Assembly (NCBI GenBank): GCA_948144175.1 | Contig: CANXME010002590.1 | Coordinates: 744,001-808,000 of the forward strand | Direction of reading: 5' to 3' | DNA: 64,000 bases | From: Closterium sp. NIES-65 | Lineage: Eukaryota > Streptophyta > Zygnematophyceae > Desmidiales > Closteriaceae | Part shown: in pieces, positions 1 through 9,895 of the stretch | Layout: each line of letters begins with the position of its first letter | Numbering within the stretch: position 1 is the first letter of the stretch | Notes under the pieces: generated by a model | What the model was told of the DNA's origin: nothing | Seen by the model: the letters and a program-made list of their open reading frames with translations, nothing else | Databases searched by the model: none | Made by a program: the position numbers and the translations under genes

Positions 1-1674
1 TGCCTTACCCTCATGCACTGCCTTACCCTCATGCACTGCCTTACCCTCATGCACTGCCTTACCCTCATGCCCTGCCTTACCCTCATGCACTGCCTTGCCC
101 TCATGCACTGCCTTACCCTCATGCACTGCCTTACCCTCATGCACTGCCTTACCCTCATGCACTGCCTTGCCCTCATGCCCTGCCTTACCCTCATGCCCTG
201 CCTTACCCTCATGCACTGCCTTACCCTCATGCACTGCCTTGCCCTCATGCACTGCCTTACCCTCATGCACTGCCTTACCCTCATGCACTGCCTTACCCTC
301 ATGCACTGCCTTGCCCTCATGCACTGCCTTACCCTCATGCACTGCCTTACCCTCATGCACTGCCTTACCCTCATGCACTGCCTTGCCCTCATGCCCTGCC
401 TTACCCTCATGCCCTGCCTTACCCTCATGCACTGCCTTACCCTCATGCACTGCCTTGCCCTCATGCACTGCCTTACCCGCATGCACTGCCTTACCCTCAT
501 GCACTGCCTTACCCTCATGCACTGCCTTACCCTCATGCCCTGCTTTACCCTCATGCACTGCCTTGCCCTCATGCACTGCCTTACCCGCATGCACTGCCTT
601 ACCCTCATGCACTGCCTTGCCCTCATGCCCTGCCTTACCCTCATGCCCTGCCTTACCCTCATGCACTGCCCTACCCTCATGCACTGCCTTACCCTCATGC
701 CCTGCCTTACCCTCATGCACTGCCTTACCCTCATGCACTGCCTTACCCTCATGCACTGCCTTACCCTCATGCACTGCCTTACCCTCATGCCCTGCCTTAC
801 CTTCATGCACTGCCCTACCCTCATGCACTGCCTTACCCTCATGCACTGCCTTACCCTCATGCCCTGCCTTACCCTCATGCACTGCCTTACCCTCATGCAC
901 TGCCTTGCCCTCATGCCCTGCCTTACCCTCATGCCCTGCCTTACCCTCATGCACTGCCTTACCCGCATGCACTGCCTTACCCTCATGCACTGCCTTACCC
1001 TCATGCACTGCCTTACCCTCATGCACTGCCTTACCCTCATGCCCTGCCTTACCCTCATGCACTGCCTTGCCCTCATGCACTGCCTTACCCGCATGCACTG
1101 CCTTACCCTCATGCACTGCCTTGCCCTCATGCCCTGCCTTGCCCTCATGCCCTGCCTTACCCTCATGCACTGCCTTACCCTCATGCACTGCCCTACCCTC
1201 ATGCACTGCCTTACCCTCATGCACTGCCCTACCCTCATGCACTGCCTTACCCTCATGCCCTGCCTTACCCTCATGCCCTGCCTTACCCTCATGCACTGCC
1301 TTACCCTCATGCCCTGCCTTACCCTCATGCACTGCCCTACCCTCATGCACTGCCTTACCCTCATGCACTGCCTTACCCTCATGCACTGCCCTACCCTCAT
1401 GCACTGCCTTACCCTCATGCCCTGCCTTACCCTCATGCACTGCCTTGCCCTCATGCACTGCCTTACCCTCATGCCCTGCCTTACCCTCATGCACTGCCCT
1501 ACCCTCATGCACTGCCTTACCCTCATGCACTGCCTTGCCCTCATGCACTGCCTTACCCTCATGCACTGCCTTACCCTCATGCACTGCCTTACCCTCATGC
1601 CCTGCCTTACCCTCATGCCCTGCCTTGCCCTCATGCACTGCCTTACCCTCATGCACTGCCTTACCCTCATGCCT
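1..1674. repeat. 18-bp satellite array
   Basis: About 93 head-to-tail copies of an 18-bp unit (consensus TGCCTTACCCTCATGCAC) run from the window edge to about 1674, so the array continues to the left. Common variants are CAC/CCC, TTA/TTG and CTC/CGC, and some variant combinations recur together, which suggests block duplication. All three frames of the array are open because 18 is a multiple of three, so the long Leu/Cys/Met and Ala/Leu/Pro/Ser/Cys reading frames here are by-products and not genes. Confidence 0.97.
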
Positions 1675-1828
1675 TGTCGCATCACAGCATTCTCATATGC
1701 ACCTTGCACCTCACCTCACGGGTCTCCACCCTTCCTGTCCAACTTATCCTCCACCAATCACCCCAGGCAGACCCTTCCCCCACACCCTTCTCTCTTCCTC
1801 CCTTTCCCCTCCCATCCCTCAGTCCCCC

Positions 1829-2290
1829 GATCACACCACCGTTCCTTCACCACTGCCACCCATGCACCGCCCTCCTCCCCTGCCACCTTGCTCTCAACCA
1901 TTGACCCTATGCGCGCCCCCTTTCACCGTTTCCCCTCCCCTCCATCCCTCAGGCCACATTACAGTGTCTTCGTATCTTACCTCCACCTCCCGTGCACCGC
2001 TCTCCACTCCTCCCATCGTGCCCTTAATCATTCAAACCATGCGCGCCCCTCTTTCCCTCCCTACCCCCCCCCGCATCCCACAGCCCCCCATCACAGTGCC
2101 TTCATATCCGGCCTGCACTGCCACCCGTGCACCGCCCTACTCTCCTCCCAATATTCCGGCAACTATTCAACCCATGCACACCCCTACCTACCCTCCCTGC
2201 TTCCCATCCCACAGCCCCCCATCACAGTGCATTCATATCCGGCCTGCACTGCCACCCGTGCGCCGCCCTACTCTCCTCCGATCCCCCTCT
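1829..2290. repeat. Diverged minisatellite of about 130 bp
   Basis: Four imperfect units start near 1829, 1955, 2089 and 2220 (spacing 126-134 bp). Each has a CACAGTG..TTCATAT-like head followed by a TGCCACCCGTGCACCGCCC-like block. The last two units are the most alike. The stretch is C-rich and probably intronic, upstream of the WD40 gene exons. Confidence 0.75.
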
Positions 2291-2559
2291 CTGGCTCACA
2301 TCCCTCGGCAGCCCTAACTGCCACAGCAGCCATGCCACCGGGTGCCACAGCAGCAGCTGCAGCACCCACAGCAGCGGCAGTGGCGGCACGCGCAGCAGCA
2401 CAAGCAGCAGCAGGAGCAGCAGAAGCAGTGGTTCTGATGACTCGTTATATGGGAGGGGAGATGCTGTGGAGCAGGAGTGGCATGGCATGGATCCAACATT
2501 CCAGCCCATGGGCTCACGGACTCACCATCACAGATCCACCATGCCATACGCCTGTGGTG

Positions 2560-3840
2560 CTACTGCCATGCCATGGCATGGTGATCTCATTCTCTCCACC
2601 TCGTGGGACATGACCGTCAAGCTGTGGTCGTCAGCCATTCCATTTAGGTAAGCCAGACGATGATAGATCTGTCGTGAGTTGTCTCAAGGATGCCATGCCA
2701 TGCCGTGGCACAGGGATCTCATTTTTGAGTCGACTCAAAAATCGACTCATGCCGGGGCACGTTGATCTCATTCTATTCTATCCACCTCCTGGGATATGAC
2801 CGTCAAGCTGTGGTCGTCAGCCATCCCACACAGGTGAGCCACATGGATCGTGTTGCACCATTCACCTTGTGGCATACGCCAATGACGATGCCATGCCATG
2901 AGTCCATGACATGCCATGACATGGCAATCTCATTCTTTCCACCTCCTGGGATATGACCGTCAAGCTCTGGTCATTTACCTACCAACCCACACAGGTAAGC
3001 TGGATCGGCCTAGAAATTTTCCCTTTCATGGGAATCCTCATGCCTTGCACCTTATGAATGTATGCTAGCAGTGCCCCTCAACCTACTTCACCTTCCCTCC
3101 CCACCCACCCCTTCCTCTCTTCCCATGCCTGTTACACTCTGCTAGGACCGTGGGGCTCTGCATGAGTACCTGCTGTGCCGCTATCCCCCTCATCACTACA
3201 ATGTCCCTCCTGTGCATTCCTTGAATTTTGAGTCGACTCAGAAGTCACCTTGCTAGGACCGTGGGGCTCTGCAAGAGTACCTGCTGTGCCGCTATCCCCC
3301 TCATCACTACAATGTCTTTTCACACTCCTGATGACTTTTGAGTCGACTCAAAAGTTACCTGCTGTGCCCCTATCCCCCTGATCACTGCAATGTCTTATCA
3401 CACTCCTGTGCATTCCTTGATCCCCATTCCCACTCACCACCACCCTGCGAAGCAGGCCGCTACTCACCCTCCAATCATTCGACGACACGTGTCACGATGT
3501 GCGCTGGTGCCCCTCAAGCCTCTCACTTTTCGCCCTCTCTGTTGGCTCCGGGAGGATTCAGCTGTGGGACCTGGCCCGTAGCACCCGCTGTCCAGTCGCT
3601 ACAGTGTCTTCCACTGTAAATTCTACAGTAAATACAGTGAATTCGACATTTGGTGGGTCAGGTCCAGCGGCAATGACGACTGAGGCGTCGTGTTATGACA
3701 CTGAAAAGGGTAGCGATTATGAGAAAGAGAAGCACTTATCAGAAGATGGCAGTGTATTTATTAGGCTACGATGGACATGCGATGGTAAGGGGATAGTTGC
3801 AGGAGACACCCTTGGTCGTGTGTTCATTATTGATGCTTGA
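2560..3840 (+). CDS. WD40 protein resembling dynein intermediate chain, 3' exons
   Basis: Spliced gene, plus strand, with a 5' limit that cannot be fixed. Two beta-propeller blades can be read: GDLILSTSWDMTVKLWS (2580-2647, then a GTAAGC donor) with a second intact copy at 2933-2994, and a terminal exon around 3490-3840 with VRWCPSSLSLFALSVG, GRIQLWDL, and lastly LRWTCDGKGIVAGDTLGRV before a TGA at 3838. This order (SxDxTVKLW, then VxWSPxxPxLFAxxxGxGxxxLW, then LRWxxxGxxIAVGDxxGxV) is that of the C-terminal propeller of dynein intermediate chains, which bind cargo and dynein heavy chain in cytoplasmic, axonemal or intraflagellar-transport dynein. Which class this is cannot be told. Exon fragments are duplicated inside its introns (2760-2833, 3146-3410), with palindromes at the junctions. 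An unrelated WD40 protein remains possible. Confidence 0.6.
2580..2996 (+). repeat. Three tandem copies of a WD40 exon end with donor site
   Basis: Copy 1 (2580-2647), copy 2 (2760-2833) and copy 3 (2933-2994) each encode the LILSTSWDMTVKLW blade end and each finish at an AG|GT(A/G)AG donor. Copies 1 and 3 are open. Copy 2 carries a 5-bp TCTAT duplication that shifts frame. A further partial copy of the segment upstream of the exon lies at about 2695-2722, next to the palindrome. Confidence 0.85.
2722..2741. other. Palindrome, copy 1
   Basis: Perfect 20-nt palindrome with GAGTCGACTC at its centre and five T/A on each side, followed by an extra half site TCGACTC. It separates two related segments that each read ATGCCG.GGCAC..GATCTCATT (2702-2722 and 2750-2772), which are partial copies of the WD40 exon. 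Confidence 0.9.
3226..3243. other. Palindrome, copy 2
   Basis: TTTTGAGTCGACTCAGAA, one mismatch from perfect symmetry. It lies exactly between the first and second copies of the 111-bp duplicated exon-like segment. Confidence 0.88.
3334..3355. other. Palindrome, copy 3
   Basis: Perfect 22-nt palindrome: the 18-nt core TTTTGAGTCGACTCAAAA with AC and GT added outside. It lies between the second and third copies of the duplicated segment. Confidence 0.9.
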
Positions 3841-4498
3841 AGGTGACTTGAATTAGGAATATGTCATGATATACGGTACCGACGAGGACCTATCCAAATG
3901 GACTGGGGAGGACCAGAGGGGAACCTAACCTCCAAAAGATGCAGGGATTATCTCAAAAACCGTTTCTTGACGGATGCAGCTGTGATTGGAATGTCTCTGG
4001 CTGAAGCTGTGCAGGGGCCATGGGCAAGCGCAGGGGCTATGGGCAAGTGCAGGGGCCAGGGAGAGGGTAGAGTAAGAGAGGAACTCGGTCACAGGGACAG
4101 CAGAGCTTCAGCAGGGTTGTTTCATCAACTTCAGGAGCAAACGGTATCCACGTGCCATCTTGCAACCCAGTAGTTACCACAGCATGTTACTCAGCTGGCT
4201 TTAAAGGATTGCAGAGTTGCTGTCTCCCAGAAAGGTGCCTTTTTGAGAGCTGTTAACTGAAATTCTATATTAGCCGATAGTAGCATTCAAATAGCATTCA
4301 CAATGCATCATCCACGTAGATTGCACACACGAATTAACACGCAGCCCACCGAAACAAACAAGCACGAGAAACAGAGCGGCAAAGCAAGCAAACACGCAAG
4401 CAACCACAGCCAGGTACTGCCTGCCCCGCGAAACCCACCATTGCTCAACACCAAATCATGCCAAAGAGCATCAAAGTACCGCTATAACGCTATAGCTC
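3841..4498. other. Gene-poor stretch between convergent genes
   Basis: The 3' flank of the WD40 gene followed by the 3' flank of the small minus-strand secreted-protein gene. I see no supported coding region, RNA gene or repeat here. Confidence 0.5.
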
Positions 4499-4864
4499 TT
4501 ATTTCTTCTTCTCAAAGAATCCGCCGCCAGCCTTCCTGCTCTCCGCCGGCTTGGCGGGTGTCTGCTCCTGCGGCTTCTGGTTGGGGTCGAATCCCGCCCG
4601 CGGACGCGTTTTGGGCTCAGCCGCTGCAGAAGCGGCTTTGAGCGCCTCGGGCGCGTCCTCTCCGAAGCGCTTCTTGATGACGTTTGCGTTTGATTTTGAC
4701 AAGTTGTCCGGGTCGGCCATGCTTTTCGCCGGCGAATTCTTGCCGTCCGATGACTGAGAGTCGCTCTTGAGACGGTCGTACTTGGGCTGCGCTGCCGCAG
4801 TGTCAAGGAGGCTCAGACACGCGAGGAGAAGCGCGAGCACGAAAAGAGAGCGGATGGCACCCAT
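4499..4864 (-). CDS. Small secreted protein, unknown function
   Basis: Intronless 121-residue ORF. Residues 1-25 form a clear signal peptide: a short basic start, a hydrophobic core (SLFVLALLLACLSLL) and an AAA-Q cleavage region. The mature part is hydrophilic, rich in Lys, Ala, Pro and Ser, with KSNANVIKKRFGEDAPEAL as its only ordered-looking stretch and a lysine tail (FFEKKK). I recognise no family. The start is chosen because it places the signal peptide at the N terminus. Codon use is GC-rich like the larger secreted-protein gene at 20545-21879, which also has a signal peptide and Lys/Ala/Pro-rich chain. It lies tail-to-tail with the WD40 gene. It could be a cell-wall or extracellular matrix component, but that is only inference. 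Confidence 0.65.
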   Translation of the reverse strand: MGAIRSLFVLALLLACLSLLDTAAAQPKYDRLKSDSQSSDGKNSPAKSMADPDNLSKSNANVIKKRFGEDAPEALKAASAAAEPKTRPRAGFDPNQKPQEQTPAKPAESRKAGGGFFEKKK

Positions 4865-5638
4865 CGTTGAGATGGACGGCGGATGTTTTTTTACTCGAAA
4901 AAGGGCGAGGAAAGTGAGTACTTTTCCACGGGCAATGGATGCAGATTAGACAGTGAGGAAGATCGGAATTGCATGTGAGATGAGCAACACTCGCCGTCGA
5001 CTTATACTTCTTTTGTGCTGCACTTTCAGCCTGCGTAGGCACTAGAAATCCTTGTGCTGCTGCTGAAAACTCTGCGTGGAGGCCGCCGTGAGTCGCGGGG
5101 GAGTTGGAAAGTTGGAGCGGTGGTGTGGTTGGTTCCAAGTTCACCCCTAGAGTTGGCGAGGCGACTTCGCGAGGTGGATTTGCACAATGTAACGAACAGC
5201 TGCGAGGTGACGAAAAACCTTTATGGCGCATGACACAGCCTTGATGCGAAGGTGGCTCACGTGACCAGCTTGATGTTTCCTTCGTAAACTCGCTGGACGC
5301 AATTATGTACAATCATTTCGCCCCTCAATTCCCCCCGCACTCAACGGGGAGAAATTGGTGCATTTTTTCCTGTGTGCCTACGGAACCAGGCTTCAAAACT
5401 TGGACTCGTTAGAGAGGGTTCGTTTTAGTCCATTCTATATTTCTGCATTCTCTACTCAGAAATAGCCGAGTGCATACACAACTAGGTTACAACTACTAAC
5501 GAGAGATTCGCCCTTGAAGCGTCATGCCTTTCCCTGGCCTGGGTCTGGGGAAGTTCGCCCGGGCAGCGACGAAACCTCGCACCGCACCCACTCGCACCTA
5601 CTCAAAAGCGTCGCCACCCCGAGCGAGAGTGGTGAGAG
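4865..5638. other. Intergenic region upstream of the small secreted-protein gene
   Basis: Presumed promoter side of the gene ending at 4864. A TATA-like GTATAAG lies on the minus strand near 5003-5012, about 140 bp upstream of the start codon, but this is weak. No gene or repeat is supported in the rest. Confidence 0.35.
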
Positions 5639-6046
5639 TTTTGCTCAATCCCGCGGAATCACGGTTTGTTTTATTATTGCCATGTGGCATGCTTTCGATC
5701 GCGTGAACCACGACCTGTTTTTTGTTATCACAAACCTCAAGAGAAAACTAGTTAAGCTATGTACTGCGCTGCCCGCGGGCAAAAATAAAACCCATTTGGG
5801 CCTGGCATGCTTTAGGGGGGCATCAACCCTAAACACCTTGCCTCTAGGTGTTTAGGGTTGATGCATCTCTAACGCATGCCTTACGTGTAGGGGTTTTATT
5901 TTTTTCCCGCGGGCAGCGCAGTACAGAACTTAACTAAATCTCTCTTGAACTTTGCGATAACAATAAAACAGATCGCGGCTCACGCGAACATAGGCTCGCC
6001 ACGTGGCAAAAAAAAATAAATCGCGCTTTCGCAGAATCGAGCAAAA
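5639..6046. mobile_element. Foldback MITE, about 408 bp
   Basis: Two arms of about 190 bp are inverted copies of each other. The outer ends are TTTTGCTCAATC.. and ..GATCGAGCAAAA-like, the middle parts share GTACTGCGCTGCCCGCGGG, and the centre is a perfect 17-bp stem (5821-5837 against 5847-5863) with a 9-nt loop. The stem contains CCCTAAAC/GTTTAGGG, resembling the plant telomere repeat. There is no coding capacity. Length, symmetry and lack of ORFs fit a non-autonomous foldback DNA transposon. No target-site duplication could be fixed. Confidence 0.75.
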
Positions 6047-6595
6047 TTCTTGAGAGTGGTTGGCAGGAAGCAAACACGGCCCCTACAGGCCTTTCAATCG
6101 GTCGCAGAATGTTGTCCTGGCGATGTCGTGGGAAGTCAGACAGTCGCACTAGCTGCCTGGTAACGTCCGCGACATACACCTGATACTCGTTAGAGCCCCT
6201 CCCGGTTGCCTTGTGAACTGGGTCTGTAAGCTAAACCTGCATTTCGCGGGGCATTCGTGAATTTCGTCAGGCGTCCAGCGTGCTTCAAAACTGCACATGA
6301 TAACCACCCAGTTTGTCTGTGTCGCAACAGTAAGGGGTTGCAGCACTTGTCCCCGTTGTGTGTTTAGGGTTACTAAACGAACGCTACAGTACCGAAACAA
6401 GCATGCACAACAATTGTTTTTCGTAGTACAAAACAGTCAAAACACAAACACCTTCCAATCAACATCCTCCACCTGGCCCATCATCTCCATTCAACACACA
6501 AAACGAAACACGCACAAATGGGCACAAGGAGTGAACACTTGGGCTCTCAGCAAAATGCCTTCGACACCTTGCGAAGTCTGCTCCACCCCCCCCCC
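6047..6595. other. No recognisable feature
   Basis: A/C-rich spacer between the MITE and the transposase relic. GTTTAGGGTTAC near 6361-6372 again resembles a telomere-like motif. No gene is supported. Confidence 0.4.
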
Positions 6596-7834
6596 TCACA
6601 GACGCATCCACTCAGCCGCGTCCACATACCCGTCCATCACGGCGCCCACACCGGCGTCAAACAACTCCTGACGGCGAGACGGACGGGTCATCCAGCCGGG
6701 CAGCACACGGCCGCGCGGACGAGGCGTCTCGGGCGTGGGAGTTGCGCCCGGGGAGGGTACGGGCTGAGGCGCCACGTTGAGGTTGAATGACGGGCTCGCC
6801 CGCTCCATCCGCGCGATTACGATGGGGTTGCGGATATCGAACAGATGGCACAGATCGCGCGGCGTGATGCGGGTGGCCCGTGCATATCCGATGAGCATCT
6901 CGCATGCCGCCTGTGCAGTGCGCCGCGCTTCGCGGCACACTGGGTCGGCGTCGTCGTAGACGGCTTGCATGGTCGTCGACGCGTGCCAGAGCTCCACCTC
7001 TAGGCCCGCCTCCGGCTCAGTCGCGGGCTGTCCCGCAGCGCCCTCAGCGCACGTTGGCTCGTCGTCGTCGATGGCGACGTACTCTGCGGCCGTCATCGCC
7101 GCATTCCCGAGGGCGAGCCCGCTAATAAGCGTCCCGACATCGTCGATGTCGTCGTCGAGCCCGATGTCGGGGTAGACGGCGGGGGAGGGCTCATCGTCGT
7201 GTACCTGCGTCAGCTCCAGGGACCACGAGAGCGGCAGACACCCCGTGCGCCACCAGCACCTTTGAATGGTGCGCGCGCCGACCGAGGTCCACGCGTCCGA
7301 CAGCCACGCGAGGACATCGCGCAAGTTCGGGCGGAAACGCGCGACGGCGGAAGTCGCGCCGTCGCCGTTCCACAAAGCCGAGAAGGCCGGCAGCCAATGC
7401 TGTTAGTAGCGGGCCTTTACGGTGGCTATGATGCCTTGATCGAGCGGCTGTGTGAATGCGGTGGTATTTGGCGGCAGGAAGACGAGCCGCACGTTGCTCA
7501 TGCAGGTCGTCACGACATGGTCGCGGATGGTCTGCAGCGTCAGAGGCACGCCAGCGGGCCCTGCGTTTGCGATCCACCGCGCCATGGCCTGCTCCAGCTC
7601 AGACCCTGCGCCACCTCGACGGCGCACTTGGTTGTCGCCGGTTGCCGTGACAGCCCATCGCTCGGCGAGCTTCAATATGCGGTCGACAGTGGAGCGATCC
7701 GGGCGCAATCCGTACTGCGTGTAGCACCACCTCGCCAGGTCAACATGACGCAGGCGGGGGTTGTCGACGTGGTGCGCGCAAATAGCGCGCTTGATATGGA
7801 GCGGGAGCTGCTCCCGTCAATTAAAGCGGGGCAT
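6596..7834 (-). pseudogene. Tigger/pogo-family transposase relic (CENP-B-like)
   Basis: One minus-strand frame with two in-frame stops: TGA at 7817-7819 five codons after an ATG at 7834, and TAA at 7403-7405. From the N terminus: a helix-turn-helix stretch (PRLRHVDLARWCYTQYGLRP), a Tc5/CENP-B second helix region (ELEQAMARWIANAG), then directly the end of a DDE_1 domain (NVRLVFLPPNTTAFTQPLDQG) and the family's C-terminal block with TIQRCWWRTGCLP. The region that should hold the first two catalytic aspartates is missing between the HTH and LPPNTT. Tigger transposases cut and paste DNA in the nucleus; this copy cannot. The last 150 codons (to 6596) are an acidic then proline-rich tail without recognisable domain. 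Confidence 0.75.
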
Positions 7835-7859
7835 TGTGAGCGGCTGGGGTGTGAGAGAA

Positions 7860-8819
7860 TGCTGACCTTGTGAATTAGTTGATCGATTTTTATCGTCATA
7901 GGTCGGGCGTGCTGGGCAAAGCTGTGGCCTGTTCTTTGTTGCATGTCACATTTTTGTGGTTGGTGTTCGTTCCATGCACATGGCTTGCATTTTTTATCGT
8001 GTGGTTTGGTAACCACACCCTCGAATGTCTGACGTGGGGTGGGCGAAGCACGCCTGGCTGGTAATGCGCTTGTACCTTGCAAGTCCCGAATTACACGTGG
8101 CAGCTTGTATCTGACCAAATGCCTGTTACACGCACGATGATCCTTGCTTAGGTGGCGGCCTAGATGGGAGAATGCGTTCACGAAACCATAGTCGTTTCGT
8201 CCAGTCATTTCGCCTCTCCGACTCCTGGCCTAGAAACAAGGCAACAGTGGGTCGGCATGGCTTGTTCGGGACTGCACGTGCATTGATGGCCGAGTCGCGT
8301 GTACTGTTGCCAGCCACCCATGTGCTTGTACTGTGGGAGCAGAAAGCAGGGGTTTCCAGCTCGGGGGCAGCGTTTCCATCCGGTGCATGGCAATTTCGCG
8401 TGCACTGGTCGGGCATCATGTGTACAACGATGCCACGAACATCGTTTGAAAAATTCGTCAACCCCAGCTCTCGCGATGCAACTTGGTTTCCCGCGCCAAC
8501 CAACCTTCCTAAGTTTGAAACATCTGAACCTCGAGTTCAATCGCGACTTCCACCCACCAGTACTGCGATTAGTACAACGGAGATATTTTTTCACTACAAT
8601 TCCGATTACTACCACCGCTATTATTAGTAGCACACGGCCCCGATTCTGGCCAGATGGACGCTCAATCTGACGGGCCGCATCGCGCGGAGAGGCAGAATCT
8701 GCTGCCGCGACGGGCGGACGAGAAGCTTGACGCGAGGCAGAAAGGCATGACGCGGCGGGGGATGATCGCCGCCGTTTCGTACATGATCTGCGCAGGTAGT
8801 TAGGGTTACGCTGCTGGTC
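7860..8819. other. No recognisable feature
   Basis: Moderately GC-rich unique sequence beyond the N terminus of the transposase relic. Several overlapping frames are open on both strands but none shows a domain, a signal peptide or a biased composition that would support a gene. Confidence 0.4.
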
Positions 8820-8992
8820 ATTCGGCGAATTCGAGTAATTTGGATTGTTTCAGTAATTCAGATAAATCGGGTACTTCGGATAATTTGAATAATTCTGATA
8901 GTTATGGTGTTTTTTTGTGATCCGAGTAATTCAGATAATTCGAGTAATTTGGATAATTCGGGCTGTTTTGGATAATTCGGGGTAAGTCAACA
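8820..8992. repeat. Degenerate AT-rich short tandem repeat
   Basis: Repeated GATAATTCGAGTAATTTG-like words of about 9-18 bp, strongly diverged, forming an AT-rich island in GC-rich surroundings. Confidence 0.6.
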
Positions 8993-9181
8993 CTAGGTTA
9001 GAAATCATGTCCAGCGATCCGTGTGTGACTGTCACGACAAAGGTGACTGCGTATCACACCCCTTTCCCCTTCCCCTTCCTCCTTTCTCCTTTGTCTATGC
9101 GCTCAGTTCATCCCCTCCCTACAGTCACACCCCTTATGTTCAATATCCTGCTCTTTCCGCCATCAATTGCTGAGCGGATCT

Positions 9182-9460
9182 TTGTCTACCATACTCACTG
9201 TGTCTACCATACTCACTGTGTCTACCATACTCACTGTGTCTACCATACTCACTGTGTCTACCATACTCACTGTGTCTGCCATACTCACTGTGTCTGCCAT
9301 ACTCACTGTGTCTACCATACTCACTGTGTCTACCATACTCACTGTGTCTACCATACTCACTGTGTCTACCATACTCACTGTGTCTACCATACTCACCGTG
9401 TCTACCATTCTCACTGTGTCTACCATGCTCACTGTCTACCATACTCACTGTGGCTACCAT
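9182..9460. repeat. 18-bp minisatellite flanked by its duplicated border
   Basis: About 16 copies of TACCATACTCACTGTGTC. The flanks 9055-9160 and 9467-9570 are diverged copies of each other (both read CTCCTTT..CTATG.GCTCA.., then ACAGTCACAC..TTATGTTCAA), so the array lies inside or between copies of a duplicated segment. Confidence 0.85.
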
Positions 9461-9599
9461 ACTCCTTTCCATTATCTCCGTTCTCCTTTGCCTATGTGCT
9501 CATCTCGTTCCCTCCTTACAGTCACACTCGTTATGTTCAACAAGGCCGCCCTTTCCTCCTTCAACTTCCCTTGCGCCAACGTCATCACTCTGCTTCAGG

Positions 9600-9677
9600 T
9601 GACGTCATCACCCTTGTCACATGGCGTCACCTCTCTCTCCTCTATGTGACGTCATCACCACCCTCCAGGTGACGTCA
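9600..9677. promoter_or_regulatory. Three TGACGTCA palindromes
   Basis: Perfect TGACGTCA octamers at 9600-9607, 9647-9654 and 9670-9677, each followed by TCAC, plus a related ACGTCATCAC near 9579. TGACGTCA is the palindromic binding core of bZIP factors of the TGA/CREB type. They lie about 1.9 kb upstream of the first visible transporter exon. Because they belong to a locally repeated sequence, a regulatory role is only a possibility. Confidence 0.35.
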
Positions 9678-9699
9678 TCACTCGCTCAAGGTATCCCCC

Positions 9700-9848
9700 G
9701 TCCTCTTCCTCTCCCCTCGCTTTAGCCAATCATGGGCAGACGGGTGAGTGAAGCTTTTCAGTCGACTCAAAAGTTACTCAAGCTACCCCCCCTCCTCGTC
9801 CTCCGCCCTCTCTGTAGCACATCATAGGCAGACGGTTGAATGAAGCTC
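9700..9848. repeat. Tandem duplication split by the palindrome
   Basis: A segment of about 70 bp (left copy about 9689-9758, right copy about 9779-9848; CAAG.TA.CCCCC..CCTC....GGCAGACGG.TGA.TGAAGCT) is present twice, with CAGTCGACTCAAAAGTTACT between the copies. Confidence 0.8.
9755..9772. other. Palindrome, copy 4
   Basis: TTTTCAGTCGACTCAAAA, one mismatch from symmetry, placed exactly between two copies of a duplicated segment of about 70 bp. Confidence 0.85.
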
Positions 9849-9895
9849 TGTGAATCCCTTTCTTAGCAGCACCCCAACTCCTTCCACTCACCATT

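Larger units (their letters stand above)
3146..3410 (+). repeat. Triplicated exon-like segment in the WD40 gene
   Basis: A segment that follows a TGCTAG acceptor and reads DRGALHEYLLCRYPPHHYNV in one frame occurs at 3146-3210 and 3257-3320 (period 111 bp), with a shorter third copy at 3357-3410. The copies are separated by the palindromes at 3226 and 3334. The segment lies where the exon between the two propeller blades is expected, but which copy is spliced is unknown. Confidence 0.8.

Noticed and set aside
13-2613. Long frames of Met-His-Cys-Leu-Thr-Leu and related type
   Set aside because: Produced by an 18-bp satellite whose unit is a multiple of three; all frames are open and the composition is purely repetitive.
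3898-4173. Plus-strand frame of 91 codons after the WD40 gene
   Set aside because: No domain, no conserved splice context, low-complexity Gly/Ala/Met stretch; more likely 3' flank.
4471-5312. Overlapping minus-strand frames around the small secreted-protein gene
   Set aside because: They lack a signal peptide or domain and overlap the frame that has a clear signal peptide.
5821-5863. Interstitial telomere
   Set aside because: Only one CCCTAAAC on each side of a hairpin; no tandem telomere repeats.
7199-7873. Plus-strand frame of 224 codons across the transposase relic
   Set aside because: Antisense to the recognisable LPPNTT..QPLDQG and HTH motifs.
9182-9460. CRISPR-like regular array
   Set aside because: There are no unique spacers; units are contiguous 18-bp copies in a eukaryotic genome.
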